This document shows positions 24,201 to 37,077 of a DNA stretch of 64,000 bases, one piece after another; position 1 is the stretch's first letter; each line of letters opens with the position of its first letter. Source of the stretch: Myrica gale (taxonomy: Eukaryota > Streptophyta > Magnoliopsida > Fagales > Myricaceae). Position numbers and translations under genes: made by a program. The notes beneath the pieces were generated by a model. It made no database searches and was not told the DNA's origin. It saw only the letters and a program-made list of their open reading frames with translations. The stretch is taken from positions 23,237,001 through 23,301,000 of the forward strand of contig OZ005611.1 in the NCBI GenBank assembly GCA_963930655.1, read 5' to 3'.

Positions 24201-25212
24201 ACAGAACCACCCGGATGGAGCTCAGGTCGAAATTCGCCACTATCGGGTTCTTTGCCAGAGCCAGCACCAGCGGCGGGACCACTGCCGCCACTGACACCCG
24301 ATGCCGCTGTATCAGCTCCAACAACGTCCCTATCTCAAACTTCTGCATTAGCAAAACGGCTGCCCCAGCTCTCAGGGAGCACAGAAGCACACTGTTCAAT
24401 GAGTATATGTGAAACAGTGGAAGCACGCACAGCACGACGTCCTCCGGCTTCAAATACAAGTTTGGATTCTCTCCATCGACCTGCTGAGCTACACTGGTTA
24501 TCAGGCTCTTATGGGTGAGAACCACACCTTTGGGAAGTCCGGTGGTCCCAGAAGAGAACGGTAGGGCCACGGGGTCATCCGGGTCGATCGAAACTGTCGG
24601 AATGTCTTCCGCGTTGGCCTCAGAGATCACCGAGAAGTGCAAACACTTCTCCGGAGGATCATCCACCGTGATGACTGTAAAATCTTCACCAATTTTTGGG
24701 TAGTTCTCCCCCGGTTCCCGGAGCTTGTCGACGTACAGCGACTGCGTTATTATCACTTTGGCGCGGGATACCTTGAATTGCTTGAAAACTTCGGCCGAAG
24801 TGTAGAATGGGTTCGCGGTGGTGGTGACTGCCCCGAGCATCGAAGCGCCGATGAAGGAGAAGACGAACTCGGCGCAGTTTTGGAGAAGAATCATGATGGC
24901 ATCTCCTTTCTTGATGCCAAGATTGAATAGTCCGGCTGCGACTTTCCGCGATATGATGTTGGTTTCGGCGAAAGTGTAGGTTTTCCCCGTGGAGCCGATG
25001 ATTAGACATGGTCTGTCCGAGAAATCTGCCAGGTGCTCGAAGCAGTAGGTATGGAGTGGGAGGTGGTTGGGGATGGGTATGTCAGATAACTTTGATCTGA
25101 ACACACGAGTAGTGGTTTCAGAAGGCTGGACTTTCGTGGGGGAGATTTTAGGAGACACCTGATCTTGGCCGTTCTGGCCGGGTTCAATAGAATTAGCAGC
25201 AACAGTTATCAT
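21279..25212 (-). CDS. 4CL: 4-coumarate:CoA ligase, class II (4CL3-like)
   Basis: Adenylate-forming enzyme that activates p-coumarate and related acids to CoA thioesters at the head of phenylpropanoid branches. Exons (high to low): 24127-25212, 22173-22371, 21920-22065, 21701-21768, 21503-21605, 21279-21401; total 1725 nt, 574 residues plus stop. Box [12 protein letters not shown] starts near residue 220 and box II GEICIRG near 417; the C-terminal [11 protein letters not shown] lysine motif is present. The extended N-terminus (MITVAANS...) and overall text match Arabidopsis 4CL3, the class tied to flavonoid rather than lignin supply. The ATG at 25212 is chosen over an in-frame upstream one (25335) by similarity to family N-termini. 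It lies between FAS1 and ATAD3 genes that are neighbours in Arabidopsis. No disabling change seen. Confidence 0.95.
22490..22672. mobile_element. MITE, family B, in 4CL intron 1
   Basis: Shares GGTATTGAGTTTAGTGAAAA, GGTAATTTTTTATATTTTTTG and a TTGCAAACGCAGCC end with the copies at 32148 and 46748. Non-coding, about 183 bp, within the 1.75-kb intron 1 (22372-24126). The rest of that intron is AT-rich with no gene seen. Confidence 0.6.
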
Positions 25213-25563
25213 GGTCTCTGAATGTCTAGTTTCTGCCAAGTGTTTGTTTCTGTGTAATAGAACGGAAGAGGCAGCTAGCGGGGTTGGAGAGATAGAGAGA
25301 GGGAGAGGATGAGTGGGGGAGTTGGAGAGTGACACGAGGGGAAATGTGAGTCATAAATACAAAAAGGAATGGGGTTTGGAAGAGAGGGTGTTAGGTAGGG
25401 ATATCGTGGATGTAAGATGGGGTTGGGGTTAGCTATAAGCTCTAGCAGATGGGATTTGAGTTTGGTTTGGAAGGGAAAGAGATCCGGGAGCAGAAGCATG
25501 CCTCACCTCACGTTCAATGACCAAGCGTTCCCCGGCCCCTCTTGATCATGAAGGCTCATGCCT

Positions 25564-25570
25564 ACCTACC
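25564..25570 (+). promoter_or_regulatory. AC-I element (ACCTACC) upstream of 4CL
   Basis: ACCTACC lies about 350 bp upstream of the 4CL start codon. AC elements are known R2R3-MYB targets in 4CL and other phenylpropanoid promoters. A single short motif can occur by chance, but gene and position fit. Confidence 0.5.
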
Positions 25571-26055
25571 CCTCTCAACTTCTATTAATACTAAATTTGG
25601 TCTGACCACTGATTTGCATCTCTGTTTTACACGATTCTCTGATCTGATCTGTCCTTAGCAGCAGATATCAGCGTCAAACTTGCCTATAAAGAAAAAGCCA
25701 GGAAAATACTCGAGGAACGAATTATGCCTCTGCATGTGGCAAAAAAAAGAGAGGAAGAGTTCAGGAATAATGGTGGCCGGATCGTTTTGGCCCTGGTAAA
25801 ATATTAGTGGTTGGGCACGATCAGAATTTCTGCAATGGCCCATCTATATATGCCCTTTGAATTTGAAATTGGCTTAAAGTATGAAAATCTAATTGCTTCT
25901 CCCAGTGATTGTTGAGACGTGTGGAAAAAACTATATATTGACCATTTGGCTTAATTGGTTAAGTAGCAACGGCAACCTGTCATGTTTTGCATGCCGGTGA
26001 CATTGCGTGAGTACGATGGATTTCCTCATTTTCATGTTGTCTGGTGAAAGAACTC

Positions 26056-26372
26056 GGATATATGTTCGTTTTCACATTTTTTTTCAGAATTCTACGTATA
26101 TTCACAAAACTACCACCTAACATATTTAGAATTTAAATACAAATACCAATACATTTTACACAATTTTCAACAATTTTTTTTTTAATTTTTTATTCAACAT
26201 AAATTTTCTCTCTATATTTTTTCACATAACTCCAATATTTTTTTATTAAACAATTACATCAAATCATTTCTCTCTCCACTTTACACAAACAACAATAAAA
26301 TACTATTCAACATAAATATTCAAAACTTCTCTAAAATCCTATATTTTTACTCAAAACGAACATAACCCAAGG
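26056..26372. mobile_element. MITE, family A
   Basis: Inverted ends ATGTTCGTTTT and AAAACGAACAT enclose about 300 bp of AT-rich non-coding DNA with ATTACATCAAATCATTTCTC. Very similar to the copy at 60176-60478. Confidence 0.65.
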
Positions 26373-28150
26373 TCTGAAAATAATTGAAGAAATAGAAAAA
26401 AGTCATTTTCTATGAGAATTGAGAAGTAAAGTAATAGCTTCTTAAATCTATTCTTTGTATAAATGATTTCAAAAATAAATCTAAAATTTCAAAAAAAAAA
26501 GTGCAGGTTCTTCCGGGGATTTATTATAAATGGGCTCTATATTTATTATAAGGAAAAAAAAATTAGTTTTGATGCTTAAGTTTTACATCATGTTCATAAT
26601 AAATAATTGAATTTTAAAATTAAAAATTGTAATCCTTAATTTTGGACTCTTAAAAGCAATCCTTCAATCAACTGTATGTCTAATCCATTAACGGAATAAA
26701 GTCTACTCCAGTAGAAATCTAAGTCAGTTGGCCACGTGACGCTCCCAAATGTCCAATAAGTACTAATATTGGCCACATTTGATGTCACTTCATCCACTTC
26801 CACCTATGTCCTACAAAACTCTATCGTGACTTAGACGATCAATAGGGGTGGGAAAATATTCCGGGAGGAATTTTAAAAAACTCGGTTCTAGTTTTAAAAA
26901 AAAATAAAAAAATTTAGGGCTCAAATGAAAAAATGATTTTGTTTTTAGATACCCATAATTTTATGATGTTGTAAATTTATTTTAGATTTTGGAATTTAGA
27001 TGAATCTTTATTGTAGATTTTGAATGAATGTTTATTTTATATTTTATTTATTTTTAATTTCTGATTTATTTCTGATTTTTCTATACCCATCAACTTCTTT
27101 ATGCAAAATAACACATTTTCCTAATATTTATTTATTTTTTATTTTAAAATATTTTTCAGTCCCAAATAGAACATGCATGTTCGTTCATAGACTACACGGG
27201 TGTGGATGCGTGTGAGATTTCTCTTTACTCCACCAATTAATAATCCAATTATTCTGTCTCTTGTGGGCCTATTTAAAACTGTTCGGCTTTTGGACGTATT
27301 AGACTTGGTCCAACTCTTAGAATTCTCCAAAATATAATTATAAAACCAGACTCCATACGTTGTTATAGCTTATCAACCTCGTATTTTTCAGGTTAATTAG
27401 GTGATGGGGCTTCGGATTCGAAGCACAGCAAGGCCCACTAATCGGACCCCTGCTACATCAATAGTCAAGAACCAGACAAATTCTAGACCTACATGGCGCT
27501 GCTCCCAGACCCCGGTACAAAATAGTGACCAAAGTCAAGTGCGTTTATCAACTCCTCTTTTTTTTTTAGATTTGCAACATTCTTTTTTTTTTACATTTCA
27601 AACATTACAAAACACATTTATTTCAATATAATAATTTATTACATTTTTATAAATATCAATGATTTTTAACAACTAATGCACGCATGCTAATACAACTTTC
27701 ATATCACCTAAATATTCACAATTTTATCAGAATCCTACAAATTTCTTCCGAATAATCATCCTCCAAGTTGCCACCACCTCAATAGTCATAGAAATTATCT
27801 TAAAACCAAAATAATCCTGCTTTCAATATTTGGATTAAAAAAAAAGGTAGATCCTCTACTGGACTCCTAATAGAAAGCTCAAAACTGGTACTTGTTTAAC
27901 AATTCTCAAAAGTACGTGACCGTTTCTGAAATTTCAAGAAGTGGAACATTCTTGAAAGAATAAACATTTCTAATTAAATAGTGGCAAGCAATTAAATTGT
28001 CAAAAATAAATAAATGAATAGAGGAGCAACAACATTACAAGACGAGAACAGTTCTCCCCTTATCACTTCCGTGAATATATGGGGTATCAAGATAGTAACC
28101 AATACTTGTACGGACCAGTACATTAGCAGAGGTTTTCAGCTTATAGTACA
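26373..28150. other. Intergenic between 4CL and FAS1 gene
   Basis: AT-rich. About 27610-27765 shares text (CTAATACAAC, CACCTAAATATTCACA) with the family A relative at 44038-44260 and is probably a decayed MITE. No gene seen. Confidence 0.5.
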
Positions 28151-28876
28151 TTAGGCAGACCCTACTATAAATACCATCATACAGGTGGTGACTAAGACTT
28201 TGAACGTTCCCCCATAGGATCCCCATGGAGAAGGCTCTGATTTTGGTGGACTGGAATTTGTCTGCGACGTGGTTGGGGCACGGGCTGGAGTTGGATTGAG
28301 TTGACCAACTTCAGTTGGTTGTGGTGGAGCTGGGTTTGTAGTCACTGCAGCAGGTGACGGCCTGCTAGAGCAAGAAGGGGAAGTTGTGTTATTCTCTGGA
28401 ATCGTTGGTTGCAAAACCCCATCAATGCCGTGGCACCGGATCGAAGACCCTTCTGTGCAGATATTCGGGCTAATGAGTTTCACATTGTTGATAGAGAAGT
28501 TTCTCCTACCATTGTTGGAGATTCTGAGCATGTAGTTGGGCAACGAACTAGGTATGATGGAACCTGTTGGGATATGCTCTAAATAATCGAAAAGCAGAGG
28601 TGATGGGAAGGAATGGCAGAGTAAGAAGTCAGAAACAGAGCCTTGTGGCATCCCAGCTCTTGAGAGCATCCGGTCGTTAGGCATCAAGAAAGTGACATCC
28701 CCTTGGAATCTTCTGTCGAGAGAGGCCATGTTGATAAGCGTGACAAAGGTGAAATAGTTGGCTCTTTGCATCTCTACAGTGGCACCGAGAAGGTCCTGGT
28801 TTTGGTTATATGGAGAAATCGAGGACGTGGGGGATCCCCAAGAAACAAGGAGTCCTAGAAGAATCGCCAATCTCAT
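28151..28876 (-). CDS. Fasciclin-like arabinogalactan protein (FAS1 domain)
   Basis: Intronless, 241 residues. A hydrophobic signal peptide (MRLAILLGLLVSW) is followed by one FAS1 domain (about residues 30-155), recognisable from the FLMPNDRMLS box and the NFSINNVKLISPNICTE / CHGIDGVLQP end. Residues 160-215 are a Pro/Ser/Thr/Ala-rich spacer with N-glycosylation sequons, and the C-terminus is hydrophobic (FKVLVTTCMMVFIVG), as expected for a GPI-anchor signal. The product would be a cell-surface or wall glycoprotein. It resembles the FLA19-21-type group, including At5g16920 by position. The domain is shorter and more divergent than in classical FLAs. Confidence 0.85.
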   Translation of the reverse strand: MRLAILLGLLVSWGSPTSSISPYNQNQDLLGATVEMQRANYFTFVTLINMASLDRRFQGDVTFLMPNDRMLSRAGMPQGSVSDFLLCHSFPSPLLFDYLEHIPTGSIIPSSLPNYMLRISNNGRRNFSINNVKLISPNICTEGSSIRCHGIDGVLQPTIPENNTTSPSCSSRPSPAAVTTNPAPPQPTEVGQLNPTPARAPTTSQTNSSPPKSEPSPWGSYGGTFKVLVTTCMMVFIVGSA

Positions 28877-29927
28877 GAAGCCTGCAATTTTGATCGGTTT
28901 CCTGCTTAATGGCTCATGAAAGCTCTCTGGTTCACTTAGCGGTCTTATGATGGATGTGCGTGACTGGTGATGAGTTGGTCAACTATTCATCCAGAGATTA
29001 AAGAATAGAGGTTAGCTTACACATGCAACTTTTCTTCCTTAACAACTGGGTTTCACACGTCCTGCATGCATAAGAGTATTTTATACGTAGGATTCACATA
29101 TTAGGTTGATGTTAGTAAACTGGTAGGCATTGTATCAAACACGTTAGGCTCAAAAGAATTCCCTGTCCACTGTTAATTTGTTTCAAGCTTAATACAGGAC
29201 GGGATCAGTGTGCTTTTTCCCTGGATTTCTCCCGTAGCTATCTAGCCAGCCTTACTCCAAAAGTTAAATAATTATAAGGGATTTCTGGGCAATCAATCCC
29301 TCCAAGTGGCGGGTCCAGTTCGGTTAGAACTTATAAAACTTTCTGCCGAAGACAAGCAAATTAAGTACTTTTATGGCGGATAGGAAACACTTCTCCAGCT
29401 CTTGCTTCCAGGGGCAGAGTACTCTTGAAGAGATCGAATAATGTCAAACAAAGGAGAAATGAAAGCAAGACCGAGCTGATCCGTTCCCTTGTTAGACCTT
29501 TGTAGAAGAGAAACAAATGCTCCGTACATTACCGAGAAGTTTCCTTTCATCATGTGCGAGGAAAAATAGAAAAAGACTGGAGTCAGGAGACATTATTAAG
29601 GAATAAGGGCAAGGATTAGTGTCTGTGAACGTCAAAATAAGAAATCAGAAGATCTCTAAAGCCCAGAGTGAAGCATTAGGTGGCTCACAATGGAGATATT
29701 CTGACGGCTCTTTGGAATGATTTTCATCTTTGAAGTGCTACTGATCCACAAGATCAGATGAATATGGACCGGGCTCGAACTAAAAAAGAGGATCACTTAT
29801 GGTCTAGCTCTGGCACAATTCTATAAAGTTGGCCGGTCATATTATAAATTGCAATCAAAGCCAATTTCCCAAGCTTACACCCAAATTTCAGACACATTTC
29901 CTGGCCAATCTAGAACTGCCAAATCCG
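28877..29927. other. Spacer between FAS1 gene and CSLD relic
   Basis: Presumed promoter of the FAS1 gene, then sequence with no recognised gene. A 60-codon open frame at 29371-29553 has no recognisable similarity, and no CSLD C-terminal sequence was found here. Confidence 0.5.
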
Positions 29928-30602
29928 CTGGGTGATCTGCCAGAGGACGACCTTGGAACTCTGCCACTGGGATCGAATCAATGAGGAAAGTAGAGTTCCC
30001 AAACCTTTTAGGAAGCAAAGAAAGGTTCATCTCTTCATCATCAGAATCACCCATTCTTAGGGCCCGATTCTCTTCTGGGCTGTTTACAACAGAAGGATGC
30101 TTTTTTCGGCTGCCAAAGCAGCAACTGCAGAAGCCAGGGTGGTGTGTTCTTTGGACCTTGGTGGGTCAAAGCCATAAAGTGCTACCCTTCGAAAGAGGCA
30201 TCCAGTTCCGACATAGACAAGCCCATAATCCCATCAAGGGCTCGCACATTGATATCAAAGAAAACAGTGTTGTGATTGGCATATCGATCAGAAGGATCAA
30301 TACCCTCGATCCATCACGAAGCACATGCCTTCCCTCATGGCTTGGGAGTTGTAGATATAGTGGTCACAGTCAAGATTGAGAATGAAGGGGCCATTGGACA
30401 TAATGGCTGTGGCTCGAACCAGAGCATTCATGGCTCCAACCTTCTTGTTGTGATCATAGCCTGGACGCTTCTCACGAGACACATAAACAAGCAGCGGGAG
30501 ACGAATATCAATATCTGTGAGGTCAATGAGCGTGCTGTCATCGGCACTTCCATGAAGCGGTTCATCACTCGGAGGTTTTAACATCACCTGCATCATAACG
30601 CC
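29928..30602 (-). pseudogene. Cellulose synthase-like D (CSLD) relic
   Basis: A fragment of the central GT2 catalytic region of a CSLD protein. It opens at [14 protein letters not shown], covers [21 protein letters not shown] and the [12 protein letters not shown] motif, continues [26 protein letters not shown] and FDPPRSKEH, and ends near [14 protein letters not shown]. The protein should be about 1100 residues; the N-terminus and the catalytic TED and Q..RW regions are absent. About 13-14 codons are missing after MCFVMDRG, and at least three frame breaks occur (after RG, near 30220, near 30160). CSLD proteins make wall glucan/mannan in tip-growing cells. Order with FAS1, ATAD3 and GT47 matches Arabidopsis CSLD2 (At5g16910) and CSLD3 (At3g03050), so it is probably the decayed orthologue in place. 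Confidence 0.85.
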
Positions 30603-32147
30603 CAATCCCCTCTCATCCCTTCTCTCTCTTCTTCTTCTTTCGTCTACTCGGTAACGCCCTCAGTCTCTCTCAATCATGAATCATCTTCCCCACATGCTCC
30701 GCAGCTTTCCCATTAACGGGAATTGATTACTGAGGGTCATGTTTCCTCACCCAAATCCGCAATTATTTAATTCTTTCGCTAATTTTGGCAACCAAAATAA
30801 TTAAAAAACAAAAACAGAAAAAGAATGTTCCCACTCATATTATTCAAAGCGTTAATGTGCCGCCGAGTTGGCCATATGTTTTTTCTTCAGATTTACAAAA
30901 GTGCCGGCCAACTCCATGTTGTTTGGGCTCTTTGGATCTGAAAAGTGAAATTCCAATACCACCCGTAGACGGAATTTTATTTATTTATTTTTTTATTGCT
31001 GGAATGCCCTTTAGCGTTCCAGCTTTTTACCAGATTGGGCATTCACTTCTAAATGCGAGAGTAACGGAGTAATTAACGTTTTATTTTTTTTGCTCTTTCC
31101 AAGCAAGTAATTAACTTATGTTATAACCCTCTTCTGCGTAATATTTTCGACTGTGCGCTGTGGATCCCAGACAAGGGCACGTTTACAAAGCTAAATTTTG
31201 GAACTTTTAAGATCATTTTGTCACAAAATATACGTTTTCTATAATTTAGAGAAAGATAGACACAATAAATAGATCATACATTATTTAATATTAGCTATAT
31301 AAAATTTTGGACAACACGAACCCTATAATAGAATCTAACTATCATGTTTATCTCTCTCCGAATTACATCGAGCAAGAAATTACAGAGGATGCTAATACCT
31401 AATACCAGAAACACTCTTATCTTATTGACCACCTTTATTCTCATGGCATGCGACAAATGTGTCAAAAGATAAGACATCAAATTATAGACTCTTTATCTCA
31501 TAAATACTCAAAATATCAAACCAACCCCTAATCATCGGGAAAACTGGAAAAGATTGCGTGCGAATGAGTGGACTGGTGGGTGACTTGAGAGAAATTAAAA
31601 TTAGAAGACTTCACATCCAACAACTAATTAAATTAATCTTTCATTTTGGACAAGTAGAACCTGATGCTAGATGTACAATACAAAATCGAGAGGTTTCCTT
31701 CATTAACCAATCCAGCAACAGCAACTCTGGACGTAGAACTGAAACTATAAACACAATTATTCATAAGGAGCGAATTATTAGAGAATCGATACTGCAATTG
31801 ACATCCCCATGACTCAAAATTTTCTCTTCAGAAGAGAGCAAGAATCCACTCTGTTTTCAGACATGATCAGCGCGAATCTCATCCCCATGCAACAGGTGAT
31901 GCAAATCTAGAAACACAACATATACGTGCTATATTTTGGAAAGATCCATAATAATGAATTTGCATTTACAATATATGTACATTAGTTTTATCGAAGATAA
32001 TCATTAGCTTAAGCTCCTATGTGCTGTTTTTTTGCCCAGAATGTCTATCATGGTGGACTCTTGGAATCCAACATTCATAAAATGAAAATTAGAATCTAGA
32101 AAACCACCAGTAGGTGTATATTTCACTTCATTGAGGCATGCGGGTGT
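30603..32147. other. Intergenic, CSLD relic to MITE
   Basis: No gene recognised. About 31230-31480 shows the motif ATTTAATATTAGCTATATAAAATTTTGGACA, related to 20450-20560 and more distantly to 34720-34890: a dispersed non-coding repeat. Confidence 0.45.
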
Positions 32148-32333
32148 GTTTGTTTTGTAAAATTTTAGTGTTGTTAAAATTTTAGGTATTGGGTTTAGTG
32201 AAAAAGTGAGGAGAGAGATAATTTTTTATATTTTTTGTAGTGAAAAGTAGTGATTTGATGGGAGAGAGATTATATTGTAATATTTTATTGTGTTAAAATT
32301 TTAGAGTGTAAAATTTTAACATGCAAACGCAGC
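32148..32333. mobile_element. MITE, family B
   Basis: The left end (GTGTGTTTGTTTTGTAAAATT) and right end (AATTTTAACATGCAAACGCAGCC) are imperfect inverted repeats. Interior as in the 46748 copy, with GGTATTGGGTTTAGTGAAAA. Non-coding. Confidence 0.7.
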
Positions 32334-33477
32334 CGCAGTCCTTTTAGGGGGATAAGGCAGAATCAATTAGCCTGACATCCTCCAAAGTCTACTTATTTAG
32401 TTCCTATGTCATACCTTTGACAACAACATCTTATCTCTCTCTTTCTCTCTCTACATGCTTACATCAACCTCAACTACTATTTTCATCCACGATTTGGTAG
32501 CCAGGGAGCCAAGAGTCAACATGTTAAGTGAGGAAGGTGTAAATTTTTGAAGTTTTATACATAAGCTCTCCAAGGGTTAACATGTAATTTTCCTTTCAAT
32601 TTAAAACCTGATCTTAACTATGGCCCACGTCTCACATAAAGAATCTCAAATTCCCTATTCTTCACAATTTCGAACCGTCTCAGACACTCATAGGAATGGA
32701 CAACCAATGTACACCAAGATTCAAAACGATCATCTCATTGAAAGGGGGCAACGAGATTCAACGTCCGAATAAAAGGCCATTAAAAGACAAAAAAAATCTT
32801 CATCTTATATGCCTTTCACCATTGCCCTAATATTTAAGTTGTTGAAAAGCTAATTCCAGAATATACAACAACCTAATAAAAACTACAGCATACCATATAA
32901 CCATTAGACCAAGAAGAATTAAACATCAAAATATATGGAATATACTTTTTTATTTTTATTTTTGGGGTATGTAATACAGAACAGACTTCAACAAAGCAAC
33001 TATTTTTTAAACTCTCGACTTTTGTCACAAGTCAATCTTCATTTTTTTTTGTTGGTCTTTGTGTTCTCTCTCTAAGCCTTTATTCTTGCGTTGTCAATGA
33101 AAACTTCACAGTTTCCTTACACGTTAAGGAAGCATTAAAATACATCCCACATTGGAAACTGCATTTTTTTGCTACCAGATATGGAAATGAGATAGAGCTT
33201 ATATTCTGTTTTCATTTGGTAACGGGGGAGGAGGAGGGGGTCTGCTGAAGTTTATATATCGAAACAAATTTGCATTTTACAAAATCTTATCCACATTAAT
33301 TACAGCCAAAAAATAGAGGATTACCACCGATAAAATTAAGAAACGAATAGACCAAAGACTGATTGACCATGATATTACATTCGAAGTTGCAGCATTAGCC
33401 AAAGTTAAGGCTGGTAATCTAAGATAAGCCAGTGCAGGAGAGAATATTTTCATCAGAGAAAGAGAGAGTATCAATGG

Positions 33478-36400
33478 TTAAGACAAAAGACCTGGGCTCG
33501 TAAAGTTGGCACGTCTGCACTCACAAGTGCACAGGCTTCTAGACTCTTTCACCATGCGTTGAGATCTCCGAGTGAGGAGCTTGATATTCACCAACTTTCC
33601 AGCCATCTGTTAAATGAAAAATAGGGGTAAAGCATAAGTTTAGACTTGGGGTTTACAACAAACATTATAATCATTGTCAGATGGCATCAAATATCATCCT
33701 ATACAATAACCAAATTCAGAGATAGACAATGAAAAACCCTTAACAGAAATCTTTTTTAGAAATTCTAACATGGCAAAATCTGGAAGGCAGGACATTCCAA
33801 GCCACCCCTCTCAAGATCCCTATGAGACTAACACCGGTCCAGCCCCTTAAGGACCAAAAGACTGGTAGCATAGATGAAATTGATGAAATAAACTAACATG
33901 AAATGTTGACTGAATCCTACGTGTACAAACCTAGAACTACATCAAAACACCTTATTTAAGGAAGAGAAAAAGGCTTGGGCACCGTTTGCTCAGAGCAAAA
34001 GAAAGTTCATAAAGGCTTGTCTAGGTTGTTGTACAACAAATAAATGCTTACTAAGAAAGAGTTCACTGAGAAGTCAAAATGTTTAGGTCTCTTAGCCACA
34101 CTTTAGGTGCTAACTCTCACGAGGGCATTTGATGTTGAATATTGACTGAACTTCAGTTTGGAATTAAGTCTCACAATGGTTCAGAAAAGCATGTGATTGC
34201 CACTTTCTTGCTTGATCCTAGGCTAAATCATATTACATAAATGTTTACCAACTTAAAATTTTTCAAAATTTTCATTAAGCAGAAGTAGAATAAAATTTTG
34301 GGCACAAAATTTTCACAAACATTTTTATCCCTGACTTTCACTTGTATTTTGACAATGTTACCCTTCGTTTTTAATTTAGGAATATTAAAAAAAAACTTCA
34401 CAGTCATCTCTATTTACAATCTCTTTCTCCATCAAATCATCGTTTTCCACAAAATAATCATAAAAAATTCAATTACATCATCTCTCTCTTCACTTTTTCA
34501 CCAACTCCCATAAAATTCCAAAAATTTCCAACATCCACCGAAACATACTCCAAAAGTTTCACTACTTTTCACAAATTCCCATAAAACTTTAATCTCCCAA
34601 AATTTTCACACCACATCCAAAGTTTTTGAAAATTTTCTAAAATTTTCAGTTGGCAAATATGACCAAACTATTGTCTCCTAGAGTACCTAACCGACATAGC
34701 ATGAGAGCAAGATCTCTCCAACTTGCTGCATAAATAGAATTGTCCAATTTGAATAGAGATAAACACATGTGATCTACAACATTTAATACTACCCGTTGTC
34801 AATGTGGGCCCTACCATTCAATACTTGTCATGTCTTTTTGTCTCCGAATTAGACTATCGAATTCGGATAGCAAATTATAGAGGACATCAATCCCACTGCA
34901 TGAACCATTTTGAACACCAGGGACATTACACTAATTGTTTCACTATGCAATGATACATTTTTCACCACATAAAGAGAGCTAACAATAAGAACAATTGTAG
35001 TCACATGAGGAAGTTTCGTATCAGCATAATGTTTGTTGGATTACTTCCTCAAATGATTCTATAAAAAAAAACTACAACCATAGGCCAACTTCTTAATTAG
35101 GGAAGAGGAATAACAAACCATTCTCCAAACCAAGTCTTCTGGACCCAAAGGTTGAGCTGGACTGGAATACAGAAAATGCCTTGAATACTGCAAAAGTGAG
35201 GATAATATCACGAGACCCCGCAAAGAAATAGCACAAATACTATTCTTCTCTAAAAATACTCAAACTCAAGAATAACTTGTCTCCAAGCTAGGGGCTTTGG
35301 GTAACGAAGCTAGGGGCTTTGGTTATAATAAATATCTGGGTGTGTATTCATCCATTGCGTAAAGATAAACCGAGAAGCTCAGTCCACTAAGAAACGTATA
35401 CGTAGCAATGTTTCACTATCGCTAAAGCTCTCATGTCAATCTTAGAAAGATCCAAGTAAAAAAAAAGTACACAACTTCTTTTTGCAACACAAAAGGAACC
35501 GAAAAGGTTAGAGCACAGAACCTAGAAACGCATCCATCTAATTAAATCATGTCACATGATATACAAACACCATTATGACATCAAATTCAGTCACAAACCT
35601 GGGCAACATTTTTTTGCATTTCCCTGATATGAGAAGGGGTAACGCTTCTTAGAAATGTTAAAAACCATCCTGGTTGAACAGCATCACTGGATGAAACAAA
35701 CAAAGCTATCTGCAAAGGAGGAAAAGTGATCAAAGCCCAATAAATTGCCCAGACATTTACAGAATAAGGCAATCCCTACAACTTTTAATTATTAGCTGCA
35801 ATTTCAAATGGACAAGCAATAAGTGCCAGCTATGATTACATGTAAAGGGGTCTAATCCCATCTACTATCCGAAAATTAAGATATGCGGAAATAACAACAT
35901 AGTCATAATAATTCAATTATCTTCTCAGAGCTAGTGTTAGAATGCACATGTAACGAGAAGAATTAAAAGAACATATTTAAGGAGACAAGCTAAGACAGCA
36001 CTGATTTCATTGTTTCATAACCTATTGAGTATTGTGTCCATCTTAGGCATAATGCATGCCCAAAATGTGATGTAGAAATGCAATCATCAGATGCAGATGT
36101 CATGTTATCCTGCATAATGCCAGTTTTAAAGTAAGCAAAGAAATTTATGTTAACATGAATAAGAAGTGAATTCTTGATATCATGACCACTAGTAAGTCTT
36201 TTCCAAATGATGAATGACTGAAAACTAGAGGAAATCAAACAGAAAAATTAAGCCATCACATATTTTAGGCACTTCTGTATCATACTTCAACAAATAACCA
36301 TCCATTACCCCCTCCTCTCCAGTCTCCCCCGCGCGTGGGGGAAAAAAACCACCGTCAAAGAAATAAAAAGAAAAATCAATTTGCTGTCTACCATAACCAC

Positions 36401-37046
36401 TAAGTTGCCTCCTTGTTTTAATGAAACTACACTGCAAATTTCGTATTTATTTCCATTCCTTCCTTTTTAATTTATGACCTTTTTCTTTATGCTGTCAAGA
36501 GAAGAATCAAGGGAAAGAATAACAGAAAAAGCTTTAAGAATACGTACATACCCTCCTGTAATCAAGTATTCCTTCAAAAGGGAGCTCCAATTCGTCACTA
36601 ACAATAACAGGAATGCATCCACTAACAACAGCATCGAACAATCTCGCAGATGATGGAGTGTCACCAGCTGGGCTTAGGCAAAAGATGGACCTGATTACAG
36701 ATGAAACATCTTAACTACATGACAAAAACAATAGATAACAAAGTTACTCCACAGAACATCTATCTAAATTACTTGCGCATGCCATTCTGAGCTGCAGCTT
36801 TGCCACCCTCTCCAGATGTTCCCTCCTCCATAATAACACCCTCAGCACCACTTAATTCAGCTACAAGTTTAGCACGTATTTTTCCTCCCTGAAAACAGGA
36901 GAAAATGAGCAGCATAACCACAGAACATATACGATAGCTCAAGCAAATAAAAGCAAGACATGACAAAACCATCCAAATATCTAAGGTTTCTTTATATTGT
37001 GTTCCGAGACACTGAAAACCATTTCTGTGCTTCCACATGGAAATTA

Positions 37047-37077
<31 letters not shown>

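Noticed and set aside
24138-24518. 126-codon plus-strand open frame
   Set aside because: Antisense to 4CL exon 1; shadow of that coding sequence.
29981-30379. 132-codon plus-strand open frame
   Set aside because: Antisense of the CSLD relic.
37035-37075. (TA)n(CA)n run in GT47 intron
   Set aside because: Simple microsatellite; no evidence of function.
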